Source of the DNA: Burkholderia singularis
Lineage (GTDB): Bacteria; Pseudomonadota; Gammaproteobacteria; Burkholderiales; Burkholderiaceae
Assembly (NCBI RefSeq): GCF_900176645.1
Contig: NZ_FXAN01000085.1
Location: forward strand, 1 to 32,962
Direction of reading: 5' to 3'
Length of the DNA stretch: 32,962 bases
This document shows positions 1-7,241 of this stretch, in pieces (the stretch's first letter is position 1; each line of letters begins with the position of its first letter). The notes under the pieces were generated by a model. That model was not told where the DNA came from and made no database searches. It was given only the letters and a program-made list of their open reading frames with translations. The translations under genes were made by a program, and so were the position numbers.

Positions 1-122
1 GCGATGGCCGCGGTGGTCAGGACCGCGAACGATACCGGCCGAATCAGCACGATCTCGCCCAGCGTTTGCGTGCGTTGGGCTTCTTGCGCAGCAGGGCGGA
101 AGAGAGGTGTGTTGGGCGTCAT
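1..122 (-). CDS. HlyD/CvaA-type membrane fusion protein, N-terminal fragment (runs off left edge)
   Basis: Only the first 40 or so residues are visible. ATG at 122 is the only usable start: the frame is closed by a TAA four to ten codons upstream with no other start between. The fragment opens with MTPNTPLFRPAAQEAQ, continues RTQTLGEIVLIRPVSF, and then enters a hydrophobic stretch (AVLTTAAIA). The order 'LFR..A..AQ..Q..GEIVL.RP.SF' followed by a single membrane anchor is typical of periplasmic adaptors that work with peptidase-containing ABC exporters of double-glycine peptides (CvaA/HlyD family). The protein would span the periplasm and join the inner-membrane ABC transporter to an outer-membrane channel. 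The two double-glycine peptide genes upstream on the same strand fit this role. No good Shine-Dalgarno is seen. The ABC transporter is presumably beyond the left edge (inference). Confidence 0.75.
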   Translation of the reverse strand, partial: MTPNTPLFRPAAQEAQRTQTLGEIVLIRPVSFAVLTTAAI

Positions 123-684
123 GAATGGACAGCCGAAATTAGCTTATTAAGCGTGACGTTGGTTGCGAGCGTGGCGTTCGAGCGCCGTGTCGCAAGCGTA
201 GCGAACTGTTCGATGATTGCCGTGGCTCGATGCGGGTTGTATCTGCAATAAAGCGTCATATTGCATGACCCCGATTCCGCTCGAGTGAATTTTTGCATAT
301 CCGATTAACGTAGGTGTCGAGTCGATGTTTTGACAAGCGACATGATGACGAGGCGGCGTCCGATGTCCGAGCGATGTTGCGCCATGAGGACGCGATGAGC
401 GCGGTAGCATTCGCCATCCCGGACAGGCACCGCTCGAGATTGCGCAGCAGCTATCCCGAAACTTATCGGAGTGCGGCGAAAGAGGAAAGCGCGTCGGCCT
501 ACGTTTTAACCATATTTGATGAGTTTTCCTCTATTTAACGATCGAATCGGTAGGCAATCGAACGAGACGTTGCACACGGCTCGCGCGGGCAGGGAAACCG
601 GAGACGTTGAGATTGTGCCGGCAGTTGGAGGTCGCTCGGGCACTCGCCAGAGGCGGCGTTGCGCGGCTGACGATGAAAATAAAA
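123..684. other. Intergenic region between the exporter gene and the bacteriocin-like peptide genes
   Basis: This is 562 bases without a convincing gene. Short open frames on both strands (for example 147-410 minus and 314-538 plus) are basic or mixed in composition, lack membrane segments and have no good ribosome site, so I see no immunity protein here. The stretch is AT-richer than most of the window and should hold the promoter of the exporter gene. A perfect dyad at 244-265 lies about 120 bases upstream of that gene. Confidence 0.5.
244..265. promoter_or_regulatory. Perfect dyad upstream of the exporter gene (candidate operator)
   Basis: TGCAATA, eight bases (AAGCGTCA), then TATTGCA form a perfect 7+8+7 inverted repeat, about 122 bases upstream of the membrane fusion protein start. 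Its symmetry and place fit an operator for a dimeric regulator of the export operon. No T-run follows, so it is not an intrinsic terminator. The regulator is unknown. Confidence 0.3.
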
Positions 685-718
685 ACGCGTGCCCGGCGCT
701 AAGGCCGGGCACGCGTTT
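676..718 (-). terminator. Rho-independent terminator after the peptide genes
   Basis: A 13-bp GC-rich perfect stem (685-697 with 704-716) with a 6-base loop is followed, on the minus strand, by a T-rich tract (complement of AAAATAAAAA at 676-685). It lies about 70 bases past the stop of the second peptide gene. It would end the peptide transcript before the exporter gene, so the peptides and the exporter are probably separate transcription units. Confidence 0.85.
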
Positions 719-787
719 GGTCCGACTCGTTCAGGCGCGGCTGGCGGATTGCCGCCAGCGCCTGGTAAGTCTCGCCTTGACTGGCGA

Positions 788-1030
788 TTACTTGCCGGTC
801 AGTGCACCAGCGACCGTGCCGATCGTGGCCGTAGCGACGCCAGCGAGGACGTTGGTCGCGCCGGCCAGGATGCCGCCAGCCGTATCCGTCAGGTTCACGC
901 CGAAGTTGAAAGCAGCGCCACCAACCGTGCTGATGGTGTTTTGCGCGGCCAGAACAACACCGGTCCACAGGCCCGTCAGGAGGTCAGCACCGCCAACCAT
1001 TGCGATTTCTTGTTGATTGAGTTCTTGCAT
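788..1030 (-). CDS. Double-glycine-leader, glycine-zipper peptide A (bacteriocin-like precursor)
   Basis: The product has 80 residues. Residues 1-14 (MQELNQQEIAMVGG) match the double-glycine leader consensus: a conserved ELxxQEI-type helix ending in GG, cut by C39 peptidase-containing ABC exporters. The mature part (15-80) has no Cys and almost no charge. It is rich in Gly and Ala, with GxxxG pairs at 20/24 and 53/57 and a GxxxGxxxG zipper at G71-G75-G79. Glycine zippers support tight helix packing, membrane insertion or amyloid-like assembly. The start has an AGGA ribosome site 8-9 bases upstream. It lies 43 bases downstream of peptide B and is a paralogue of it. Known analogues are two-peptide class II bacteriocins and the Caulobacter CdzC/CdzD toxins. 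A toxin role is inference; a surface or signalling peptide is also possible. Confidence 0.85.
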   Translation of the reverse strand: MQELNQQEIAMVGGADLLTGLWTGVVLAAQNTISTVGGAAFNFGVNLTDTAGGILAGATNVLAGVATATIGTVAGALTGK

Positions 1031-1073
1031 GATCGTCTTCCTAAAAAGATATTCTTAACGAATGTTAAATGGC

Positions 1074-1316
1074 TTAGCCGTGGGCCACGCCCGTGGTGAT
1101 GCCGTTGACGATGCCGCCAATCACTTGACCCGGCAGGCCGAGGATGATGTTGCCCGCGCCGATGAGGCCGCCAGCCAGTTGGTCCGTGACCACTGCGCCG
1201 AGATCGTACAGGCCTTGGCCGTAGATGCCGATCAGGCCCGTGACTGCGCCGATCAGGCCGCCACCAGTTTGAGCGCCACCAACCAGATCGATCTCTTGCA
1301 GAGTGAGTTCTTGCAT
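1074..1316 (-). CDS. Double-glycine-leader, glycine-zipper peptide B (bacteriocin-like precursor)
   Basis: The product has 80 residues and is the first gene of the pair. The leader MQELTLQEIDLVGG (1-14) is nearly the same as that of peptide A. The mature part has about 20 Gly in 66 residues and no Cys, with GxxxGxxxG runs at 19-23-27 and 68-72-76 and further pairs at 49/53 and 63/67. Both mature peptides share a central pattern: aromatic-N/D-hydrophobic-G, then TD, AGG, GA.N, showing that they arose by duplication. I chose ATG at 1316 because AGGAG lies about 8 bases upstream and the leader begins there. The frame stays open further upstream (to 1514), but that part has no leader-like or conserved features. 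The product is expected to be exported and trimmed after GG by the neighbouring type I system. Toxic activity is inferred. Confidence 0.85.
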   Translation of the reverse strand: MQELTLQEIDLVGGAQTGGGLIGAVTGLIGIYGQGLYDLGAVVTDQLAGGLIGAGNIILGLPGQVIGGIVNGITTGVAHG

Positions 1317-1682
1317 TGCCCTTCTCCTAGTAATTGCCAGATGGCCCCTCTGGCGGGGTAGACCTGCGCGCTTGGTGAATGAAACGCGACAAATCGAATC
1401 AATTTCAAGATCGCGTCGTAGGCGCAAGCAATCGCGTGCGCTACGGCGTGATCCAACCAAAGACAACTCGTTACCAATGAAATCGTCTTGCTGCGCATTA
1501 TCAAAGGTCGGCATGCAACGAAAAGTTCGGTAGCGTACTCATCATTAAAGTGAGATGGCGCGCAGCTTCAAAGGAATAAGTTGTGTTAAACAATTTCAAA
1601 AGAGAGTGAGAAAGATAAAAGAATGGGTGGATAGCGCTTGAGGAATATTAAGAAAATGTGTAGGTGTCCGATAAAAATGACG
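1317..1682. other. Upstream region of the peptide operon
   Basis: No convincing gene was found. The stretch is AT-rich for this genome. On the minus strand a sigma70-like pair can be read: TTGAAG (complement of 1566-1571), 16 bases, then TTTAAT (complement of 1544-1549). This would give a leader of about 220 bases before peptide B. A perfect 6-bp hairpin (1336-1341 with 1349-1354) sits just upstream of the peptide B ribosome site. These are weak, sequence-only suggestions. Confidence 0.3.
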
Positions 1683-1706
1683 GTCGTGTCATCCAGATGT
1701 CACGAC
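1672..1706 (-). terminator. Possible second hairpin terminator
   Basis: A 10-bp inverted repeat with one mismatch (1683-1692 with 1697-1706) and a CCAG loop is followed on the minus strand by CG and then a T-rich stretch (complement of ATAAAAATGA). It would back up the stronger terminator at 1753-1788 and insulate the peptide operon from the aminopeptidase gene. It could instead be an operator. Confidence 0.35.
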
Positions 1707-1752
1707 GCAGTGCTTCTCTTTTTTATGAGACAGTGATCTTCCGGCGCTACAG

Positions 1753-1788
1753 ATAATAAAAAACGGGCCTCCAACTGGAGGCCCGTTT
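1753..1788 (-). terminator. Rho-independent terminator of the M1 aminopeptidase gene
   Basis: A near-perfect 12-13 bp stem (1761-1773 with 1776-1788) is followed on the minus strand by a run of Ts (complement of ATAATAAAAAA). It lies 45 bases after the aminopeptidase stop codon. Confidence 0.85.
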
Positions 1789-1832
1789 CGCGCGCTGTGC
1801 CGCGCCGCTGCTACGAATGATCGGCGAGCGAT

Positions 1833-3986
1833 TTATTCGGCGCGTTGCCGCCGCGGCGTGAACTTGCCTTGGTAGCGCAACACCGGACCTTCGAACGCCG
1901 TATCGACGTTCGGCGTCTGCCGCAGCTTGATCGCAGCCGGTGACGCAACTGACGAGATGCTCGTCTGACGCGACGCAGGTGCGAGGTTCGAATTGACGAG
2001 CAGACCCGCCTCGGCTTTCAGGTTCGCGAGCAGCACCGGATCGCTGGAGCTGTTGATCTGCGTAAGGAGCGCGCTCCACGCGGCGTCGCTGTAGTTCGTC
2101 ACGTAGTAATCGAGCCCGCTTGGGTTCGCCACCACGGCCGAGCAGCCGTCAACGCGGATTTGCGTTTGCGTGTCCTTCAGCACGAGCGTCTTGCGGTTGG
2201 TCAGGCCGTTGCCGTATGCCAGCGTGACGGGAATCGTCCACTGCGAACCGGGGTACTGGTTCTTATTCGGGAACGGCGCCTGTTTGAGCGTCACGACGTT
2301 CTGGTTCTTCGTCAGATCGCATTGCGTGTCGAGCGACAGCAGCGGAATGCCCGTCTGGCGCACGAAGCTGTCGCCGATCGGCCCGATCTGCTGGCCGCTC
2401 GCGGCGGACAATGCGTCCCACAGGCGTTTGGGCGTGCCGTTGCCGAATGCGTATGCGTTCAGGTATTGCTGAAGCCCTTTGCGCAACGTTTGTTCACCGA
2501 GGTAGCCCTCGAGCATCTTCAGCACGTAACTGCCCTTGTAGTAGGTAAACGAGCTCGCGCTCAGCACGAAATCGTTCGACGCCCAGCCGTTGAAGTTCGG
2601 CTGAACCGGGAACGCGTCCGGTCCGATGTCCTTATTGATTACGCGATACTTCCGATCGATCACCTTGAGCCAGTTGAACTTGTCCGGATAGAACTGAATC
2701 GACGTCTTCGTTTCGAAGAACTTCGCAAAAGATTCGTTCAACCAAACATCGTCCCACCAGTCGGTCGTCACGAGATCGCCGAACCATTGGTGCGCAACTT
2801 CGTGCGTGAGCACCGTGTCGCCATAGTCGGACATCGGCTTGCCCGGTTCGGGCAGGATGTCGTCCGCAAACTCGAGAATGGCTCCCCAGTTCTCCATGCC
2901 GCCGAAGTTCAAATTCTTCTCCGCCTTGAATGCGTCGTTCGCGGCGACCGTGTCGAACTTCGTGAGCGGCAGCGGGATGCCGGTGTAGCGATAGTAATAA
3001 TCGAGCGCCTGCTTCGTGCGTTGCATCGCGGGGCGCGCCCACTCGCTCATGCCGGGGGGCGTGAAGATGCGCAGGTGCAGGCCGCGGCTATCGGGCAACG
3101 GGCTCGTGAAATCGTCTTCGAGCACGTCGAACTGGCCGCCGCCGAAGAACAGCAGATACGACGGCATCGGCGGCGTCTTCTCGAACGACACCAGCTTGTA
3201 GCCGCCGCCGACATTCACCGACGGTTTCTCGGCCGCGTTCGATACGACGCGCCATGCCTGCGGGACTTCGGCCGTTACTTCGTAAGTGGGGCGGAACGCG
3301 GGTTCATCCCAACCGGGGAACCATTGACGCGACAGATTGGTTTCGCCTTGGGTGAGGATCGCGCCGCTCGTCGAGCCGTCGGTGCCCTTCAGGTCGACGC
3401 GGAAGACGCCTTCGGCGGCTGAACAACCCGGATACGGATCGTTGCCGCAGCTGCCGCCCGTGTGATTGACGGGATCGTCGTAAGACTTGAAGTTGATGAT
3501 TCCCTGCCACTCCATGTGCAGCGAATAGTTGCCCGGTGCGATCTGGCCGCTTACCGGGCGAAGCTGGTAGAAATCCCCCTTGTCCTGCGGCGTGGCGATG
3601 AGTTGCACATTGCCGGGCTGCAGCGTCGTTCTGCCGTTTGCGAACTTGATCCGATGGCCGGCCACGACGATGGCATTGACGGGCTTGAGCACCTTGATCT
3701 CGACATCCGCGCGCCCGTCGAACTGGTTCAGATCCGCGTTCGGACGGAACCATAGCTTGTAGTTGACGGGTACGACGGTGTCGGGCATTTCGACGGGTTT
3801 GGTGCTCTTGTCGGCGGTTGCCGCGGGCGCGGCGTTGGTCGCGTTGCTCGTCGAATTGCTCGATGGGCTGTGTGCCGCACCGAACGACACGGCGGAGCCT
3901 GAGCCGCCGTCGTCGCCGCCACAGGCTGCCAGCACGAGCGCGCCAAGCAGCGGCAGATACCGAAATCTACGATCGTTTATCCACAT
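1833..3986 (-). CDS. M1-family metallo-aminopeptidase, lipoprotein
   Basis: The product has 717 residues. The N-terminus is a lipoprotein signal: a basic start, a hydrophobic core and a lipobox ending at C22 (LVLAAC), followed by a Gly/Ser/Asn/Thr-rich linker to about residue 60. The M1 fold follows. The exopeptidase motif GGMEN is at 362-366, the zinc site HEVAH at 395-399 and the third ligand E418 in NESF (HExxH-x18-E), so all catalytic parts are present. It should remove N-terminal residues from peptides while anchored in the envelope. The length is shorter than the roughly 870 residues of cytosolic PepN, as expected for the compact leukotriene-A4-hydrolase/APN-like forms lacking a long C-terminal domain. 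The ATG has a weak AGG upstream. It is transcribed towards the bacteriocin-like locus but is closed off by terminators. A role in handling extracellular peptides is inference. Confidence 0.93.
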   Translation of the reverse strand: MWINDRRFRYLPLLGALVLAACGGDDGGSGSAVSFGAAHSPSSNSTSNATNAAPAATADKSTKPVEMPDTVVPVNYKLWFRPNADLNQFDGRADVEIKVLKPVNAIVVAGHRIKFANGRTTLQPGNVQLIATPQDKGDFYQLRPVSGQIAPGNYSLHMEWQGIINFKSYDDPVNHTGGSCGNDPYPGCSAAEGVFRVDLKGTDGSTSGAILTQGETNLSRQWFPGWDEPAFRPTYEVTAEVPQAWRVVSNAAEKPSVNVGGGYKLVSFEKTPPMPSYLLFFGGGQFDVLEDDFTSPLPDSRGLHLRIFTPPGMSEWARPAMQRTKQALDYYYRYTGIPLPLTKFDTVAANDAFKAEKNLNFGGMENWGAILEFADDILPEPGKPMSDYGDTVLTHEVAHQWFGDLVTTDWWDDVWLNESFAKFFETKTSIQFYPDKFNWLKVIDRKYRVINKDIGPDAFPVQPNFNGWASNDFVLSASSFTYYKGSYVLKMLEGYLGEQTLRKGLQQYLNAYAFGNGTPKRLWDALSAASGQQIGPIGDSFVRQTGIPLLSLDTQCDLTKNQNVVTLKQAPFPNKNQYPGSQWTIPVTLAYGNGLTNRKTLVLKDTQTQIRVDGCSAVVANPSGLDYYVTNYSDAAWSALLTQINSSSDPVLLANLKAEAGLLVNSNLAPASRQTSISSVASPAAIKLRQTPNVDTAFEGPVLRYQGKFTPRRQRAE

Positions 3987-4591
3987 AGTAATGCCTCGAA
4001 TTAGAAGACAGCGGTTTAGTCTTGTGCGAATTCGACAGACAATAATCCGCCTTCACCGTCGAGCGACGGTGAAGCGAATGACGTCAGTGATATTCGAAAC
4101 GATTTCGGATTGTTTACGTGAAGAAGCTCATCGTTTATTGCCCCCTTTTGATTCTGGTTTGTGAAAGGTGGCCGGTCGCGATGTGAGGGACGCGCCGGCG
4201 GCTCTCGTTGCCCGCCAACCCATGGGTGGCCTGGAGGAAGCCCGTCCCGCGCCGTGTCGCGAGGCGACGGATTCGTCCAGCATCGTTGGGGTGTGTCAGG
4301 CGAATCGAAAGATGATCCAATATACTTGATGGCTATACGTAAAGGAATCAAAAAAAATTTGATGAGATGGAACGACCCGATTCCTTCCACCAATTTCATC
4401 ATCGGCATCATTCATTCTTATTGATTTTTAATAAGCATTTTCGGCTGATGATCGACGTGAGCCGAGCACCGATCCGGGCGCGTGGCATGCCGGTCTCGAA
4501 TTGAGATGCTGCAGCGCATGGTGGCGGCTTCGCTCCAACCCGGGTCGGTACAATGCACGCTCCTATGGACTGCTATCGAGGTTCTTCGCCG
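3987..4591. other. Intergenic region between divergent aminopeptidase and LEA14-like genes
   Basis: These are about 600 bases with no recognisable gene. The part around 4310-4440 is notably AT-rich. It must hold the promoters of the two divergent genes, but no element stands out enough to assign. Confidence 0.4.
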
Positions 4592-5098
4592 ATGCGCGCA
4601 CTGAGTCGTTCCCGCCGGGTTGCCGGTCAACTGTTCGCCATACTTACGGTGCTGCTCACGCTCGGAGGCTGTGCCGCGCTGACGATGCGCGATCCGGTGC
4701 GCGTGAATGTCGTCGGCATCGAGCCGCTCGCCGGACAGGGGCTTGAAATGCGTTTCAACTTGAAGCTGCGCGTGCAAAATCCGAACGATGCGCCGATCGA
4801 CTACGACGGCGTCGCGCTCGATCTCGAGCTGAACGGCAAGCCGTTCGCAAGCGGAGTGAGCGATGCGCAGGGCACGGTGCCGCGCTTCGGCGAGCAGGTG
4901 CTGAGCGTACCCGTCACGGTATCGGCGTTTTCCGTGGCACGGCAGGCGTTTGGGCTACCGGATGTGACGTCCGCGGGCAAACTGCCCTATGTGCTGCGCG
5001 GTAAGCTCGCGGCGGGCGTATTCGGCGGCGCTCGTTTTACCGATTCGGGCACGTTGAGTTTGCCGGCCTCGCCGTCCACGCCGATTCGGAACTATTGA
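4592..5098 (+). CDS. LEA14-like (WHy domain) lipoprotein
   Basis: The product has 168 residues from ATG 4592. This start gives a normal lipoprotein signal: basic MRALSRSRR, a hydrophobic core and a lipobox ending at C27 (LGGC). In-frame ATGs at 4553 and 4565 would add an unneeded 9-13 residues and have no better ribosome site. After the signal, the sequence has the pattern of the water-stress/hypersensitive-response (WHy, LEA_2) beta-sandwich: 'V.GIEPL', 'LRVQNPNDAPIDYDGV..D..LNGKPFASG' and a late 'F..SGTLSLP' strand. Such proteins are envelope-associated and linked to desiccation or stress tolerance in other organisms. The precise function in bacteria is not settled. It stands alone on the plus strand. 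Confidence 0.85.
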   Translation: MRALSRSRRVAGQLFAILTVLLTLGGCAALTMRDPVRVNVVGIEPLAGQGLEMRFNLKLRVQNPNDAPIDYDGVALDLELNGKPFASGVSDAQGTVPRFGEQVLSVPVTVSAFSVARQAFGLPDVTSAGKLPYVLRGKLAAGVFGGARFTDSGTLSLPASPSTPIRNY

Positions 5099-5276
5099 CG
5101 CAGTGTTACTGCCGCTTTCGATGCGGGAAGCGGGATACGCGCGCGTTTATCGAGAAAGTCGATCGGTGCGGCTGCGCCAGCTTGGGGAGCCGGGGTGACC
5201 TTCCGCTGACGCATTCGCCGATGCGTTGTCGTTGCTGGATCATTAAATAGGATTTCTATTCATAACTGCGACGGTA

Positions 5277-5444
5277 ATGACCGGTACGCCCGGCGCACCA
5301 AAGATCGCCGGCACCTATCAATCGCCGTCGAGCCCCTACTATCCGGCATGGCCCAATGCCGGCGAAGCGGCGGCTGCGGCTGCCGCCTCAACACCAGGCT
5401 ACGCGCCGGTCGGGCTGGGCTGGTTCAACGCGCAAGGCAGATGA
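5277..5444 (+). CDS. Possible small Pro/Ala-rich protein, unknown
   Basis: A 55-codon frame runs from ATG 5277 to TGA 5444. It begins MTGTPGAPKIAG, has a Ser/Pro/Tyr-rich middle (QSPSSPYYPAWP), a run of seven Ala and ends near GLGWFNAQGR. The aromatic/proline content differs from the Arg-rich shadow frames that are usual here. However, no good ribosome site is seen and there is no signal peptide, so it may be a remnant or not coding. I do not recognise it. Confidence 0.3.
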   Translation: MTGTPGAPKIAGTYQSPSSPYYPAWPNAGEAAAAAAASTPGYAPVGLGWFNAQGR

Positions 5445-5538
5445 CGGATCGTACAGCCGAAGCAAGAGAGCTTGAGCGCTTGCAAACCCGCGCCGGCCGT
5501 TCACTCTGCGCCCGGGCGAATGATCGGCGCCTCGCCGC

Positions 5539-5604
5539 ATGCGGCGTCGCTATTGGCTGCATATCGAATATCAATTGGAATCCCATCGATCAATCACGTG
5601 TAAT
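5539..5604 (+). promoter_or_regulatory. Candidate OxyR site and sigma70-like promoter of katB
   Basis: Four tetramers spaced by 7 bases, ATGC (5539), CTAT (5550), ATAT (5561) and CAAT (5572), match the OxyR consensus ATAG-N7-CTAT-N7-ATAG-N7-CTAT at 12 of 16 positions. The last one runs into TTGGAA (5575-5580), followed by 18 bases and TGTAAT (5599-5604), a plausible -35/-10 pair. Activator sites next to the -35 element are usual for OxyR-controlled catalase genes. The start codon is about 40 bases further on. This is read by eye and has not been scored. Confidence 0.4.
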
Positions 5605-5646
5605 GGCACGGCCATTACCGATGACTGTCGTCAAGGAGTTCAAACA

Positions 5647-7182
5647 ATGTCTGTTCCTGTTCATCGAACGCTCCAGAGCGTGGTCGCCGCGCTGTGCGTC
5701 GCGCTCTCGTACTCGGTGCATGCCGAGAATCTCACGCGCGACAACGGTTCGCCGGTCGGCGACAACCAGAATTCGCAGACTGCCGGGCCAAGCGGCCCGA
5801 CGCTGTTGCAGGATTCGCATTTGATCGAGAAGCTTCAACGCTTCGATCGCGAACGCATTCCCGAGCGCGTCGTGCATGCACGCGGCACCGGCGCTTTCGG
5901 TGAATTCGTGCCGAGCGCGGACATCAGCGATCTGACGCTTGCCAAGGTCTTCGTGCCGGGCACGACCACGCCGGTTTTCGTGCGTTTCTCGACCGTGATG
6001 GGCTATCGCGGTTCTCCGGAGCAGGCGCGCGATCCGCGCGGCTTTGCCGTCAAGTTTTATACGACGCAGGGCAATTGGGATCTCGTCGGCATCAATTGGC
6101 CGATCTTCTTTATCCGCGACGCGATCAAGTTTCCCGACTTCGTTCACGCGAACAAGCCAAGCGCCGTGACCGGCGTGCAGGACCCGAATCTCGCGTTCGA
6201 CTTCTTCGCGCATACGCCAGAAGCGACGAGCATGCTCACACGCCTTTACACCGACGAGGGTATGCCCGATTCGTACAGGCATATGGACGGTTTTGGCGTG
6301 CATGCGTTCAAGCTGGTCAATGCACAGGGCAACGTGCATTACGTGAAGTTCCACTGGAAGAGCCTGCAAGGCGTTCGCGGCATCCGGCCGCAGGATATTC
6401 CCGGCTCGATCGGCGCGGACTGGAATCTGATGACGAACGATTTGTATGGCGCGCTGAAGGCCGGCAATTATCCGAAGTGGGATCTGTATATCCAGGTGCT
6501 GAACCCGGAGGATCTCGGCAAGTTCGACTACGACGCGCTCGACGACACGAAGGTTTGGACCGGTGTGCCCGAGCGCAGGATCGGCACGCTGACGCTCAAC
6601 CGCGTGCCGGACAACTACTTCGAGACGACCGAGGAATCGGCGTTCGCACCGTCGCGGATGGTGCCGGGCATCGAGCCGTCAGAAGACCGGATGCTGCAGG
6701 GCCGGCTGTTTTCGTATGCCGACACGCAGATGTACCGGCTCGGCGCGAACTTCAGTCAATTACCGGTCAATCGTCCGCGCGTGCCCGTTGTCAGCAACAA
6801 TCAGGACGGTGCGATGAATGCCGGCGATCGCAAGGGCGAAGTGAACTATGAGCCGTCGACGCTGCATGAGATTGAGCAGAACCCGCGCTACAAGCCGGTC
6901 GAGACGCCGCTTTCCGGCTCGACGCAGCAAGCGGCGATTCGCAAGACGCTCAATTTCCGTCAAGCGGGCGAGTACTACCGGACGCTGTCGGTGCAAGACA
7001 AGCAGGATCTGGTGAGCGCGTTGTCGGCCGATCTGAATCGCGTGACCAACGAAGCGAACAAGTACACGATGCTGTCGTACTTCTACAAGGCCGACGCGGA
7101 TTACGGCGCGCGGCTTGCACGCGCGACGCATGCGGACTTGTCCCGCGTGAAATCGTTGGCGGACAAGCTCGTCGAGAATTGA
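5647..7182 (+). CDS. katB: Periplasmic catalase KatB
   Basis: The product has 511 residues from ATG 5647, chosen for the AGGAG site just upstream and because a signal peptide starts there (basic/hydrophobic segment, cut after VHA at about residue 26). It converts hydrogen peroxide to water and oxygen with haem b. Catalytic H77 (in VVHARGTGAFGEF) and N150 (in GNWDLVGIN) are present, as is the proximal haem Tyr Y357 in RLFSYADTQMYRLG. The N-terminal 'LTRDNGSPVGDNQNSQTAG' and the overall length match the small-subunit, exported KatB of Pseudomonas aeruginosa. The ankyrin gene that follows about 60 bases on is the same partner as in Pseudomonas. A peroxide-responsive promoter is likely (see the candidate OxyR site). 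Confidence 0.95.
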   Translation: MSVPVHRTLQSVVAALCVALSYSVHAENLTRDNGSPVGDNQNSQTAGPSGPTLLQDSHLIEKLQRFDRERIPERVVHARGTGAFGEFVPSADISDLTLAKVFVPGTTTPVFVRFSTVMGYRGSPEQARDPRGFAVKFYTTQGNWDLVGINWPIFFIRDAIKFPDFVHANKPSAVTGVQDPNLAFDFFAHTPEATSMLTRLYTDEGMPDSYRHMDGFGVHAFKLVNAQGNVHYVKFHWKSLQGVRGIRPQDIPGSIGADWNLMTNDLYGALKAGNYPKWDLYIQVLNPEDLGKFDYDALDDTKVWTGVPERRIGTLTLNRVPDNYFETTEESAFAPSRMVPGIEPSEDRMLQGRLFSYADTQMYRLGANFSQLPVNRPRVPVVSNNQDGAMNAGDRKGEVNYEPSTLHEIEQNPRYKPVETPLSGSTQQAAIRKTLNFRQAGEYYRTLSVQDKQDLVSALSADLNRVTNEANKYTMLSYFYKADADYGARLARATHADLSRVKSLADKLVEN

Positions 7183-7241
7183 TCGGCATTCCTTCCTGTT
7201 CAAACCCGATAAGCCCGTGCGAGATGCGCGGGCATGCCACG

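Noticed and set aside
147..538. Short frames on both strands (147-410 minus, 314-538 plus) as immunity genes
   Set aside because: They are mixed or basic in composition without membrane helices, signals or ribosome sites, and they overlap each other on opposite strands.
1317..1514. N-terminal extension of peptide B in the same frame (66 extra residues)
   Set aside because: The double-glycine leader must be N-terminal and ATG 1316 has AGGAG at the right distance; the extension is Arg-rich and has no ribosome site.
2160..3422. 420-codon plus-strand frame inside the M1 aminopeptidase gene
   Set aside because: Arg/Val/Leu-rich antisense shadow of a gene with complete catalytic motifs.
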